DNA from: an uncultured Acetatifactor sp.
GTDB lineage: Bacteria; Bacillota; Clostridia; Lachnospirales; Lachnospiraceae
DNA: 44,748 nt
Assembly: GCA_910586515.1 (NCBI GenBank)
Contig: CAJUGL010000027.1
Span: 1 to 44,748 of the forward strand
Reading direction: 5' to 3'
Made by a program: the position numbers and the translations under genes. Of the stretch, positions 15,844 through 24,418 are shown piece by piece. The notes below the pieces were generated by a model. The model made no database searches, was not told the DNA's origin, and worked only from the letters and a program-made list of their open reading frames with translations. Position 1 is the first letter of the stretch, and every line of letters starts with the position of its first letter.

Positions 15844-16908
15844 ATGAAGATTAGTACATTAAAGTTAAAAAATTTTATGCTGTTTGAAGAAATTGAAATT
15901 AACTGGTCGAAAAATATCAACATTATCTGCGGAGCCAACAGTACAGGAAAAACAACCTTACTGAAAGTGATGTATTCCATGTTAAAACCTATAAGCAAAG
16001 GGGCTGTCAAACCTACATCAAGGGAAATTGGAGAGCAGCAGTTTGTGGAGAAATTGCAGGGAGTTTTCCGCCCGGATGAGATGAAGATTGGCAGACTGGT
16101 GAGCCGAAAACGCGGCAGTAACAGGGCTGAATTTTCTGTAGTTTTGGATAGTGGACAGAAGATTTCCATCGGATTCGGAAATCGCCAGGAGAACCATGCA
16201 GATGTGGAGATAGAGGGAAAGATTCCTGCAGGCGGATTTGATGCAATCTATATTCCAACAAAGGAAATGATTTCGACTACAGAGCATTTTACTGCTTTAT
16301 ATGAAGAATACCACCTGGACTTTGAAGAGATGTACTATGATCTTGCAAGATTTTTGGACCGCCCTCTTTCGAAAGGAGCTAATACGAGTGAGCAGGATGA
16401 GATTCTGAAAAATTTTGAAGATATCATGAAAGGACAAATAGTCCAAAAAGATAAAAAGTTCTTCCTGAAGGTAAAGGGTGGGGGCGAGTTTGAGATGGGT
16501 TTGCTTTCTGATGGCTATCGAAAGCTTTCTATGATTATCTATTTAATTTTATCCGGCAGTTTGAACAGGGATACGGTCTTATTTTGGGATGAGCCGGAGA
16601 CAAATATGAATCCTAAAATGGTCAGGCCGGTGGTGCAGGCTATGGTTGCTCTGGCCAGGATGGGCGTTCAGATTTTCGTGACGACACATGATTACTTTGT
16701 TCAGCAGGAATTCAATATGCTGAAGGTATATCCGGAATTATGCCCGGATAATTTGGATATTCGTTTTCTGTCCTTGTATCGTGAAAAAGAGTCGCAGGAA
16801 GTGAAGTGTGAGATGGAACGGGCAGCGTCGGATTTGAAGCATAATGCTATTATGCAGGAATTTGATGCGATATATGATAGGGAGCAGAGGGTTATTTATG
16901 GTACTTGA
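15844..16908 (+). CDS. AAA_15/AAA_21-type ATPase, defence-pair component
   Basis: A 354-residue ABC-type ATPase. Walker A is CGANSTGKTT. The signature equivalent is LLSDGYRKLSM, Walker B is VLFWDEPETNMNP and the switch is VTTHDYFVQ. This architecture is shared with ATPase subunits of several two-gene anti-phage systems (for example PARIS and Septu), where an ATPase senses infection and releases or activates a partner effector. AGAGGTG precedes the ATG. The next gene starts 11 bases before this one ends and encodes a PD-(D/E)XK-like protein. I cannot name the exact system. Confidence 0.85.
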   Translation: MKISTLKLKNFMLFEEIEINWSKNINIICGANSTGKTTLLKVMYSMLKPISKGAVKPTSREIGEQQFVEKLQGVFRPDEMKIGRLVSRKRGSNRAEFSVVLDSGQKISIGFGNRQENHADVEIEGKIPAGGFDAIYIPTKEMISTTEHFTALYEEYHLDFEEMYYDLARFLDRPLSKGANTSEQDEILKNFEDIMKGQIVQKDKKFFLKVKGGGEFEMGLLSDGYRKLSMIIYLILSGSLNRDTVLFWDEPETNMNPKMVRPVVQAMVALARMGVQIFVTTHDYFVQQEFNMLKVYPELCPDNLDIRFLSLYREKESQEVKCEMERAASDLKHNAIMQEFDAIYDREQRVIYGT

Positions 16909-17491
16909 GGAAAGTAATATGCAGTTTGAATTTCCGGACAGCCTGACGACTGTGAAGTTCGATGAGGAATCATTCTATCGGAATAGTTTCAATAAGTTTC
17001 CGGAATCAAAAGGGGTAGATTTTATTACTGACGGAAACGAATTCATAGCATTTATAGAGGTGAAAAACTGTCGGGGACACGAGGGAGATAACCGGTGGCG
17101 TATTGCTCCTAATAATATGAAACGAGATACTGTACATGTTTCCCATGATGTAAAACAGCGGGACAGTCTCGATATAGAAATTGCGCAAAAGATGGCGATG
17201 ACACTTGCGGCTTTATGCGGTGCATATTCATTTGGAGATAGGAAAGATTCGTTGGGAAAGTTAGGAAAGATAGCGGCTTCTATTTCGGAAGAAAAATTTG
17301 CAAAGACTTAGAAAAAGAAGTTGATTATATTAGTTTTAGAGGGAGACTTCGGAACCCATACCAGACCCAAAACAGTTATTATGTCCGAATTGCAGAGGAA
17401 TATTATGTCAAAATTGCAGTGGTTGGATTGTAGGGTTTCGGTTGTTGACTCGAGTACATATTGTAAGAAGGTTTTTAAGATGAATGCTTAG
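16898..17491 (+). pseudogene. PD-(D/E)XK-like nuclease partner with in-frame amber stop
   Basis: The frame runs 137 codons from ATG 16898 to TAG at 17309-17311, then continues in the same frame for 59 more sense codons to a second TAG at 17489-17491. The first part holds a nuclease-type core: Asp41 (VDFI) and Glu54-x-Lys56 (FIEVKNC), with acidic residues near 24. The codons after the amber stop also look like protein (KLIILVLEGDFG, then MSELQRNIMSKLQWL), consistent with the missing C-terminal part. The gene overlaps the ATPase by 11 bases. Either it was recently inactivated by one nonsense mutation, or the shortened protein works, or the stop is read through. Sequencing error must be excluded. 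Confidence 0.65.
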
Positions 17492-17532
17492 ATGGTAAAA
17501 TAGTATAGTTAAGAAGGAATAAAACGAGAAAG

Positions 17533-18132
17533 ATGAAAAAATGTATTGAAGATACAATTGTCTATTATAATAAGAATGCAGATATATTTGTTGAAGGAAC
17601 AATTAATATTGATTTCACTCAAAAACAGACCCATTTTTTATCTAAACTTATCAGTGGTTCCCACATCCTTGACTTTGGCTGCGGATCCGGCCGCGACACA
17701 AAATATTTCCTGGAGCAGGGATACCGGGTAACCGCAGCAGACGGTTCTATTGAACTATGCAAAGCCGCGGGAAAATACACCGGTATACCAATAAGGCATA
17801 TGCTGTTCCAGGAACTGAACGAAACCGAAATATACGACGGGATCTGGGCATGTTCCTCCATTCTCCACCTGCCATTGCCGGAGCTGAACGATGTTTTTCA
17901 TCGTATGGCAGCAGCTCTGAAAGAGAGGGGCGTAATCTATACCTCATTCAAATACGGCACCTATGAAGGCGAGCGAAACGGAAGATATTTTACGGATATG
18001 ACAGAAGAAAAATTGTCCTGCTTTCTGCAGAACATAAAGGAACTGGAACTTGAAGAGCAGTGGGTAACCTCTGATGTAAGACCGGGAAGAGGCGATGAAA
18101 AATGGCTGAATATAATATTGCGGAAGAAGTAA
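17533..18132 (+). CDS. Class I SAM-dependent methyltransferase
   Basis: A 199-residue Rossmann-fold methyltransferase. Motif I is ILDFGCGSGRDT (about 45-56), the acidic ribose-binding residue follows in VTAADGS (about 67-73), and WACSSILHLP is the motif IV equivalent. It lacks the NPPY/DPPY motif of DNA amino-methyltransferases, so DNA adenine or N4-cytosine methylation is not indicated; a small-molecule or RNA target is as likely. The next gene starts 31 bases before this one ends, an unusually long overlap that suggests coupled translation. Upstream, only AAGAAGGA-like purines serve as a binding site. Role in the helicase module is inferred from the overlap. Confidence 0.88.
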   Translation: MKKCIEDTIVYYNKNADIFVEGTINIDFTQKQTHFLSKLISGSHILDFGCGSGRDTKYFLEQGYRVTAADGSIELCKAAGKYTGIPIRHMLFQELNETEIYDGIWACSSILHLPLPELNDVFHRMAAALKERGVIYTSFKYGTYEGERNGRYFTDMTEEKLSCFLQNIKELELEEQWVTSDVRPGRGDEKWLNIILRKK

Positions 18133-20579
18133 ACGGAGAAGTATTTGAGATAGAAACAACGGATGTCATGACCGGTGACAGGAACCAGAACCGTTATCTA
18201 TATTATCAGCTCAAAATGAGCATCAGGAATGCAAGGAAAATCGACATCATTGTGTCGTTCCTCATGGAATCCGGAGTGCGCCTCATTTTAAGGGATTTAA
18301 AATCGGCATTGGACAATGGGGCGGAAATTCGTCTGCTCACCGGAAATTATCTTGGAATTACACAGCCATCGGCTTTGTATCTGGTGAAGAAAGAACTGGG
18401 TGACCGGATTGATTTACGATTCTATAATCAGAAGGACCGTTCTTTTCATCCAAAGGCTTATATTTTTCATTATGAAAGAGGAAGTGAAATTTACATAGGT
18501 TCATCCAATGTATCCAGAAGCGCACTGACTTCCGGTATAGAATGGAATTATAGGTTCAGCAGTACAAAAGATAAACGCAATTTCGATTTATTTTACCATA
18601 CATTTACGGATTTATTCGAGAACCATTCCGTGATAATTGATGATGAGGAGCTGAAAAGATATTCCAAAACCTGGCATAAACCGGCAGTTTCCAGGGATTT
18701 GGAAAAGTATGATAATCTGGAGGACTTTCCGGAAGGAAAAGTTACCTCTCTGTTTCAGCCCAGAGGGGCGCAGATAGAAGCCCTGTATGCCCTGGAGGAC
18801 AGCCGCAGGGAAGGGGCTGTGAAGGGCCTGGTGCAGGCAGCGACAGGTATCGGAAAAACCTATCTGGCGGCTTTTGATTCCGAAAAATACGAACATGTCC
18901 TGTTTGTGGCACACAGGGAGGAGATATTGAAACAGGCGGCGGTATCTTTTCGGAATGTACGGAATTCGGAGGACTATGGCTTTTTTTACGGCAGGCATAA
19001 GGATACGGACAAGGCTGTGATTTTTGCGTCCGTGGAAACTCTGGGGAAGGAAGAATATTTACGGGAGGCATACTTTTCACAGGACTATTTTGATTATGTA
19101 GTGATTGATGAGTTTCATCATGCTGTAAACGCCGGGTATCTTCGGATAATCAATTATTTTCGTCCGAAATTTCTACTGGGCTTAACGGCTACGCCGGAGC
19201 GGATGGACAACAGAAATATTTATGAGATATGCGATTATAATGTGCCGTATGAAATTTCCCTGAAGGATGCTATCAATAAGGGGATGTTAGTGCCGTTTCA
19301 TTATTATGGGATATATGACGAGACGGATTATTCCGGTTTACGGCCGGTGCGGGGACGTTATACGGAAGGGGATTTGAATTCGGTTTATATCGAGAATGCC
19401 AAACGTTACAATCTGATATATAAGTATTATATGAAATACCGTTCAAAAAGAGCATTCGGTTTCTGCGGATCCAAGCTTCATGCAGAGGCCATGGCAAGGG
19501 AATTCTCCAGGAGGGGGATATCGGCGGTTGCGGTATACAGCAATGCCAACGGTGAATTTTCAGAGAACAGGGAAACGGCGCTTGAGCGGCTGCGGAATGG
19601 GGAAATACGGGTTATTTTTTCAATAGATATGTTTAATGAGGGTGTAGACTTGCCGGAAGTGGACATGGTTCTGTTTCTTCGGCCCACAGAGTCCCCGATT
19701 GTATTTTTGCAGCAATTAGGCAGAGGTCTGCGCAAAAACAGGGGGAAGGAATATCTCAATGTGCTTGATTTTATCGGCAATTATGAGAAGGCGGGAAAGA
19801 TTCCGCAGTTTCTCGGCGGAGAAGCGTATCGCGCAGGGGACAGCAGGGCACAGGAAATAGAGTATCCTGATGATTGCATTGTAGATTTTGAGATGCGTCT
19901 GATTGACCTATTCAGGGAGCTGGACAGGAAGAAACAGACGATTCACGAGCTGATTAACAGGGAATACTTCCGGGTTAAGGATTTATTGGGTGGCAGGGTG
20001 CCCACAAGAATGGAATTGTTTTCGCGCATGGAGGATGATATTTACCAGATGTGCATGAGAAATGCGAAAGAAAATCCTTTCCGTAGATATATGGATTTCC
20101 TGCATGAACTGGGGGAGCTGTCCGCAGATGAGGAGACAGTGTATAATGGACTTGGACGGGAATTTCTGAATTTACTGGAAACCACAGATATGCAGAAAGT
20201 CTATAAGATGCCTGTTTTGTACAGCTTTTATCATGATGGGGATATCCGGATGGCGGTGACGGAGGAAGAGGTGCTGCAGGCGTGGAAGAAGTTTTTTTCT
20301 GCGGGAACGAACTGGAGGGATTTGCAGGAAGGCATTACTTATGAACAATATCTTGGGATCACGGATAAACAACACTTAAGCAAGGCCAAAAGCATGCCGG
20401 TGCGGTATATGAAGGCATCGGGGAAGGGGTTTTTCACTGACGCAGAAGGGTATGTCATTGCGCTTAAGGAGGAGTTGGAGCCAATAATTGGGAGTATTGT
20501 GATAAAGGAGCAGATGAAGGATATTATTGAGTATCGCACAATGGAGTATTATAGGAGACGGTATCAGAATGGCGAGTAG
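18102..20579 (+). CDS. PLD-nuclease / superfamily 2 helicase
   Basis: An 825-residue fusion. Residues about 30-180 form a phospholipase D-like nuclease half: FHPKAYIFH (HxK, His116 and Lys118) and GSSNVSRSAL. Residues about 215-560 are an SF2 (DEAD/DEAH, ResIII-like) helicase: Q-motif FQPRGAQIEAL, Walker A AATGIGKTY (246-254), motif II VIDEFHH (334-340), motif III LTATP (361-365), motif V FNEGVDLPEVD and motif VI QQLGRGLRKNRG. The C-terminal 260 residues are unassigned and resemble the DUF3427-type tails of such proteins. One PLD motif per chain implies a dimeric nuclease. It probably cuts or unwinds foreign DNA; this is inferred from the domains and setting. Confidence 0.9.
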   Translation: MAEYNIAEEVNGEVFEIETTDVMTGDRNQNRYLYYQLKMSIRNARKIDIIVSFLMESGVRLILRDLKSALDNGAEIRLLTGNYLGITQPSALYLVKKELGDRIDLRFYNQKDRSFHPKAYIFHYERGSEIYIGSSNVSRSALTSGIEWNYRFSSTKDKRNFDLFYHTFTDLFENHSVIIDDEELKRYSKTWHKPAVSRDLEKYDNLEDFPEGKVTSLFQPRGAQIEALYALEDSRREGAVKGLVQAATGIGKTYLAAFDSEKYEHVLFVAHREEILKQAAVSFRNVRNSEDYGFFYGRHKDTDKAVIFASVETLGKEEYLREAYFSQDYFDYVVIDEFHHAVNAGYLRIINYFRPKFLLGLTATPERMDNRNIYEICDYNVPYEISLKDAINKGMLVPFHYYGIYDETDYSGLRPVRGRYTEGDLNSVYIENAKRYNLIYKYYMKYRSKRAFGFCGSKLHAEAMAREFSRRGISAVAVYSNANGEFSENRETALERLRNGEIRVIFSIDMFNEGVDLPEVDMVLFLRPTESPIVFLQQLGRGLRKNRGKEYLNVLDFIGNYEKAGKIPQFLGGEAYRAGDSRAQEIEYPDDCIVDFEMRLIDLFRELDRKKQTIHELINREYFRVKDLLGGRVPTRMELFSRMEDDIYQMCMRNAKENPFRRYMDFLHELGELSADEETVYNGLGREFLNLLETTDMQKVYKMPVLYSFYHDGDIRMAVTEEEVLQAWKKFFSAGTNWRDLQEGITYEQYLGITDKQHLSKAKSMPVRYMKASGKGFFTDAEGYVIALKEELEPIIGSIVIKEQMKDIIEYRTMEYYRRRYQNGE

Positions 20580-20641
20580 AGGAAGAGCAGGAAGAAAAGT
20601 GAAACAATAGACCTGCCAAAGATAAGAAAAAGGGGAATTTT

Positions 20642-23152
20642 ATGGATACAACATTTAGCGTAAAGCTGTCAGGTGAGCAGCAGCTATTCATTGAAAAAGC
20701 ATTGCAGGGAAAAAACATTCTTGTAGATGCCTGCATAGGAAGCGGAAAAACCACTGCCATTCAGAATTTGTGCAATGCGCTGCCGGGTACGAAAAAGGTC
20801 TTGTATCTGACTTACAATAAGCTTCTGAAACTGGATGCAAAGTCCAAAATCAAAAAGAGAAACGTTACGGTAACGAACTATCATGGGTTTGCCTATATGG
20901 TTTTGAGCAGAAATGGTGTATCCGCAGGAATTTCCGATCTCATACAGACTTTCATTCAGCGGAAACCTTCGATCAATAAATACGATATTCTGATTATTGA
21001 TGAATATCAGGATATTGAACAGGAACTGGCAGAGCTGCTGCAGCTGATAAAAGACTGCAATCCGGATATGCAGATTATTGCAGTGGGTGATATGGAACAG
21101 AAAATATACGATAAAACGACATTAAATGTCGAATTATTTATGAAGGAATTTCTTGAAGATCACCTTAGATTGCGGTTTACCCAGTGTTTTCGCCTGTCTG
21201 ACGATTTGGCGGCAATGCTTGGAAGGGTGTGGAAGAAAGAAATAAGAGGAGTGAATACCGGCTGCAGGGTGGAAGAAATGGAGAAGGAAGAGGTTCTGGC
21301 TTTTTTGGCAGAACAGGTTCCCGGGGACGTTCTGTGCCTGGGAGCAAGAACAGGAGCGATGGCCGATACCTTAAATACTTTGGAAGAAAGGTATCCCTGC
21401 AAATTCAATAAGCAGACAGTCTATGCAACCATATCCGATAATGATTCCATGGGAAAAACGGAACCCAAAGAAGATTCCGCGATCTTTACAACATATGACA
21501 GCAGTAAAGGGTTGGAAAGAAAAATTTGTGTAATCTTTGATTTTACGGAGAGCTATTGGAGCGTAAGGATTTCAAAACCCCAGCAGTCCTATTTCATTTT
21601 GAGAAACATTTTCTGTGTCGCGGCCAGTCGTGGGAAAGATCATATTATTTTTGTGAAACCGGATGAGGCTATGCTGTCTGAAAGAACACTTTCAACACCC
21701 CTTGACACAAACCACAAATTTGAGGATTTGGATATCAGTGAAATGTTTGATTTCAAATATAAAGAGGATGTAGAAAAATGTTTTTCACTGTTGAAAATCA
21801 ATAAGCTGATATCGGAAGACCCTTCAACAATTGAGGTGAAAAGCCGGGACGGGCTGATCGATCTGTCTCCCTGCATCGGAATATACCAGGAGGCAGTTTA
21901 CTTTAAACATTATGAAATAGATGCGGCTATCAAGTTAAAGATTTTACTGAATCCGAAATTGCACGGAGTGTATACAGAAGAGATAAAAAACAGCACATTG
22001 GATGAGAAAATATTATTCTTGGTGTCGCTTGATACCAGGCAGAAGAGATACCGGATGCAGGTGGAGACTCCCTTTGTCAATGAAGAACAAAGTGAGCTTA
22101 TCAAATCCAGGCTGAAGACGCGGTTGGGCAGAGACGAGGCCGCCCAGGTGGAGTGCCGAATTGATTTTTATGATGAAAAAAGTGATCAGGTCAGGTTTTC
22201 TGTCAAGGGTTTTGCTGATGCGGTTAAGGATGATATTGTTTATGAATTAAAATTCGTATCGGAATTGACGCATGAACATTTTCTGCAGTGCGCCAGTTAT
22301 ATGGTTGCAATGCAGAAACAAAAGGGGATTCTGTGGAACACCAGAGATAATACGTCCTATGAGATAGAAGTGCCGGACCGAAAAGCCTTTTTGAATGCAG
22401 TCACAAAAGCAATTACCAAGGGGGCCATGGAAACCTATTTTGAACCGGATCTAACAGGAGAGAAAACAGCAGCGGATCAAAGCGATCAGTTTGCGGTAAT
22501 TGATACCGAGACAAACTGGAATGATGAGGTAATGTCCATTGGCATTGTAGTTGCCGATGCAAAAACCAGGGAAAGAATCGACTCCAGATATTACATAATT
22601 GATCCGGAGTACAGGGTGGGCGGAATGTTCTCCGGTGAATTGAGACTTGCCGAGAAAGGCGTGCGCGTTACCGGAAGAAAGCAGGCCTTGAAAGAAATCA
22701 GCGAATGGTTTGCTTCATATCAGATACAGAAACTTTTTGCCTATAATGCTTCTTTTGACAAGAAACATTTGCCGGAATATTCAGGGTATGAATGGTATGA
22801 TATCATGCGTTTAGCGGCGTATCGTCAATATAATAAAGCGATTCCGGATTCTGCGGAATGCTATAAAACCGGAAGAATGAAACAGGGATATGGCGTTGAA
22901 AATATATTGAAAATGCTCAGCAGGGACAAGGGATACCGCGAGACACATAATGCTGTTTTGGATGCGGAGGACGAACTGAAAATAATGCAGTTACTGGGAT
23001 ATGATATAAGCCAATATGATATTGCGCTTATTTCAGCCGGGAAAAATCCGGTTGCGGAACAGCAGGAAAAGGCAGCGATAGTACCTGAAAATATTCCGGA
23101 AACTTCTAAAAAGAAGAAGGGGATTTTGGCTAAACTCTTCAATAGAAAATAA
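20642..23152 (+). CDS. SF1 helicase / PD-(D/E)XK nuclease / DEDDh exonuclease fusion
   Basis: An 836-residue protein with three catalytic parts. Residues 1-345: UvrD-like SF1 helicase with Walker A CIGSGKTT (31-38), ILIIDEYQD (116-124), VGDMEQK (148-154), CFR (182-184), TTYDSSKGLE (283-292) and the motif VI equivalent VAASRGKDH (326-334). Residues about 465-595: RecB/Cas4-type nuclease with Asp526 (GFAD), Glu535-x-Lys537 (YELKF) and the QxxxY motif Gln549-Tyr553. Residues about 615-785: DnaQ-like 3'-5' exonuclease with DTE (621-623), NASFD (702-706) and His769...Asp774 (HNAVLD), all DEDDh residues present. The basic C-terminus ends in a KKKK-rich tail. It follows the PLD-helicase by 62 bases and is very likely in the same operon. 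No named system with this exact order comes to mind. Confidence 0.9.
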   Translation: MDTTFSVKLSGEQQLFIEKALQGKNILVDACIGSGKTTAIQNLCNALPGTKKVLYLTYNKLLKLDAKSKIKKRNVTVTNYHGFAYMVLSRNGVSAGISDLIQTFIQRKPSINKYDILIIDEYQDIEQELAELLQLIKDCNPDMQIIAVGDMEQKIYDKTTLNVELFMKEFLEDHLRLRFTQCFRLSDDLAAMLGRVWKKEIRGVNTGCRVEEMEKEEVLAFLAEQVPGDVLCLGARTGAMADTLNTLEERYPCKFNKQTVYATISDNDSMGKTEPKEDSAIFTTYDSSKGLERKICVIFDFTESYWSVRISKPQQSYFILRNIFCVAASRGKDHIIFVKPDEAMLSERTLSTPLDTNHKFEDLDISEMFDFKYKEDVEKCFSLLKINKLISEDPSTIEVKSRDGLIDLSPCIGIYQEAVYFKHYEIDAAIKLKILLNPKLHGVYTEEIKNSTLDEKILFLVSLDTRQKRYRMQVETPFVNEEQSELIKSRLKTRLGRDEAAQVECRIDFYDEKSDQVRFSVKGFADAVKDDIVYELKFVSELTHEHFLQCASYMVAMQKQKGILWNTRDNTSYEIEVPDRKAFLNAVTKAITKGAMETYFEPDLTGEKTAADQSDQFAVIDTETNWNDEVMSIGIVVADAKTRERIDSRYYIIDPEYRVGGMFSGELRLAEKGVRVTGRKQALKEISEWFASYQIQKLFAYNASFDKKHLPEYSGYEWYDIMRLAAYRQYNKAIPDSAECYKTGRMKQGYGVENILKMLSRDKGYRETHNAVLDAEDELKIMQLLGYDISQYDIALISAGKNPVAEQQEKAAIVPENIPETSKKKKGILAKLFNRK

Positions 23153-23283
23153 AATGGCAGGTTGCAGGATAAACCGCATGCAGTTTTGGGTACTGGCAGA
23201 ATTTCGGTATCCTACACATCAGATTAGTTTTCATACACTATCGGCACTTAATTGCCTGACTTTTAACAGGAGTGAAATTGTAT

Positions 23284-23598
23284 ATGACAGAAAAGCAAAA
23301 AAATGATTTTTTTATGTCTGTTCTTTAATTGAATATATTGCACGCCAAACGCAGAATAAGCGCGGTACTATTGTTAAATTATTTGGGAGGAAAGGGATTG
23401 ATAAGCAGCTATATGATGCGGATATTGTATTGCATTATGATTGAAGATTGTGCGGAAGAGGGAAAAGAAGTTGACGAATTGATGAATATTTTTTCTTCCT
23501 TTATCAGTGATAAAATATCTGATTTTCAGACGGGTATTTATTATCAGAATCCAAGTTATCTGGAATGCTCTTATCGGGCAGGGTGTTTATTGGACTAA
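23284..23598 (+). pseudogene. Eroded small gene with poly-T frameshift
   Basis: An ATG at 23284 (after AGGAG) reads MTEKQKNDFF and hits a stop at 23326-23328. The T run at 23307-23313 has seven T. With eight, the frame would continue as YVCSLIEYIARQTQNKRGTI and KLFGRKGIDKQLYDADI. A third frame then gives FSSFISDKISDFQTGIYYQN and ends ECSYRAGCLLD. These two ends resemble those of a small Firmicutes protein family I recall as about 150 residues long, often near DUF3990/DUF3791 genes. The middle seems deleted. An open frame from TTG 23329 to 23598 exists, but its first part is out of phase with the apparent family sequence. Confidence 0.55.
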
Positions 23599-23656
23599 GA
23601 AATCATATATGATTTTATGGTGATTAGAAGCCATTTGCTGACGAACACCATAATGA

Positions 23657-23685
23657 TTGACATATACGTATAAAGTATGTATAAT
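23657..23685 (+). promoter_or_regulatory. Perfect consensus promoter for hicAB
   Basis: TTGACA (23657-23662), exactly 17 bases, TATAAT (23680-23685). The spacer contains TATAC and the -10 side GTATA, a possible inverted repeat for HicB autorepression. Transcription would start about 15 bases before the hicA binding site. Confidence 0.85.
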
Positions 23686-23706
23686 CGACAAATAAGGAGA
23701 GCATGA

Positions 23707-23877
23707 TTGAAACAAAGAGATTTGATTAAAAAGTTGGAAGCTGGCGGGTTTGTTTTTGAACGTCATGGAAGTAATCATGATGTTTATAGAAGAGGAACAG
23801 AGAAAGAAGAAGTACCAAGGCATAAAGAGATTGATGAACGGTTGGCAAATGCAATTATCAAGAGAAGGGGATTATAA
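23707..23877 (+). CDS. hicA: HicA-type mRNA interferase toxin
   Basis: A 56-residue protein of the HicA family, double-stranded-RNA-binding-fold ribonucleases that cut mRNA when freed from HicB. It shows the family pattern: KQRDLIKKLEAGGFVFER, then HGSNHDVY with the catalytic His, and VPRHKEIDERLANAIIKR. The start is TTG at 23707, set by AAGGAG at 23694-23699 (7-base spacing); no ATG is available. Transcribed from the perfect promoter just upstream, and followed after 42 bases by hicB. Length is normal for HicA. Confidence 0.93.
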   Translation: MKQRDLIKKLEAGGFVFERHGSNHDVYRRGTEKEEVPRHKEIDERLANAIIKRRGL

Positions 23878-23919
23878 TAACATATATAGTATATAAGGTC
23901 CTGGAAAGGGAAAAGAATA

Positions 23920-24339
23920 ATGAAAAATATATACCCTGTGTTTTTTACAAAGACAGATACGGTTATATTAGTAGAAGTTCCGGATTTGGAAATATTAACA
24001 GAAGGAAAAGATATGGTAAATGCGGTAGAAATGGCTAGAGATGCTATAGAATTAAAATGTGTATCAATGGAAGATGATGGGATGAAAATTCCTTTACCGT
24101 CTGAAATTAATTCTTTAGATGTAAATAGCGGAACTTTTGCAGAAGAAGGAATTACGGTTGTATCTTTAGTTGATATTGATTCTGGAGAATATAGAAAGAA
24201 GATTGACACAAAAGCAGTTAGGAAAAATGTCACTATTCCCAGTTGGCTCAATTATGAGGCTGAACATGCGGGAATCAATATATCAAGGGTATTACAAGAA
24301 GCATTGATGAACGTGCTTAATATACAACGTAAATTTTGA
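23920..24339 (+). CDS. hicB: HicB-type antitoxin
   Basis: A 139-residue antitoxin. The N-terminal part is the partial RNase H-like HicB fold (IYPVFFTKTDTVILVEVPDL), with AVEMARDAIELKC as its helix. The C-terminal KNVTIPSWLNYEAEHAGINI and the following SRVLQEAL form the DNA-binding part, used for autoregulation. A GGAAAGGG purine run precedes the ATG. HicB binds HicA and blocks its RNase site. Toxin-first order is the usual one for hicAB. The neighbourhood (defence-type genes upstream) is a common place for such pairs. Confidence 0.93.
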   Translation: MKNIYPVFFTKTDTVILVEVPDLEILTEGKDMVNAVEMARDAIELKCVSMEDDGMKIPLPSEINSLDVNSGTFAEEGITVVSLVDIDSGEYRKKIDTKAVRKNVTIPSWLNYEAEHAGINISRVLQEALMNVLNIQRKF

Positions 24340-24363
24340 GTCAAAAATTTATACGTGCATTCT

Positions 24364-24397
24364 CGTAACAGTTCAGTGCCCTGTCTGAACTGTTACG
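24364..24397. repeat. Dispersed palindromic repeat, copy 3 (perfect)
   Basis: CGTAACAGTTCAG, an 8-base centre, CTGAACTGTTACG: perfect 13-base arms, 25 bases after hicB. The best-preserved copy of the repeat at 2657 and 8679. Confidence 0.9.
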
Positions 24398-24418
24398 TTA
24401 AATTTGCAGTGCAACCCG

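Noticed and set aside
17378..17422. Two similar 21-base units (ATTATGTC...ATTGCAG) before the methyltransferase, at first taken for operator repeats.
   Set aside because: They lie in the reading frame that continues past the amber stop at 17309 and encode MSELQRN / MSKLQWL, so they are better read as coding sequence.
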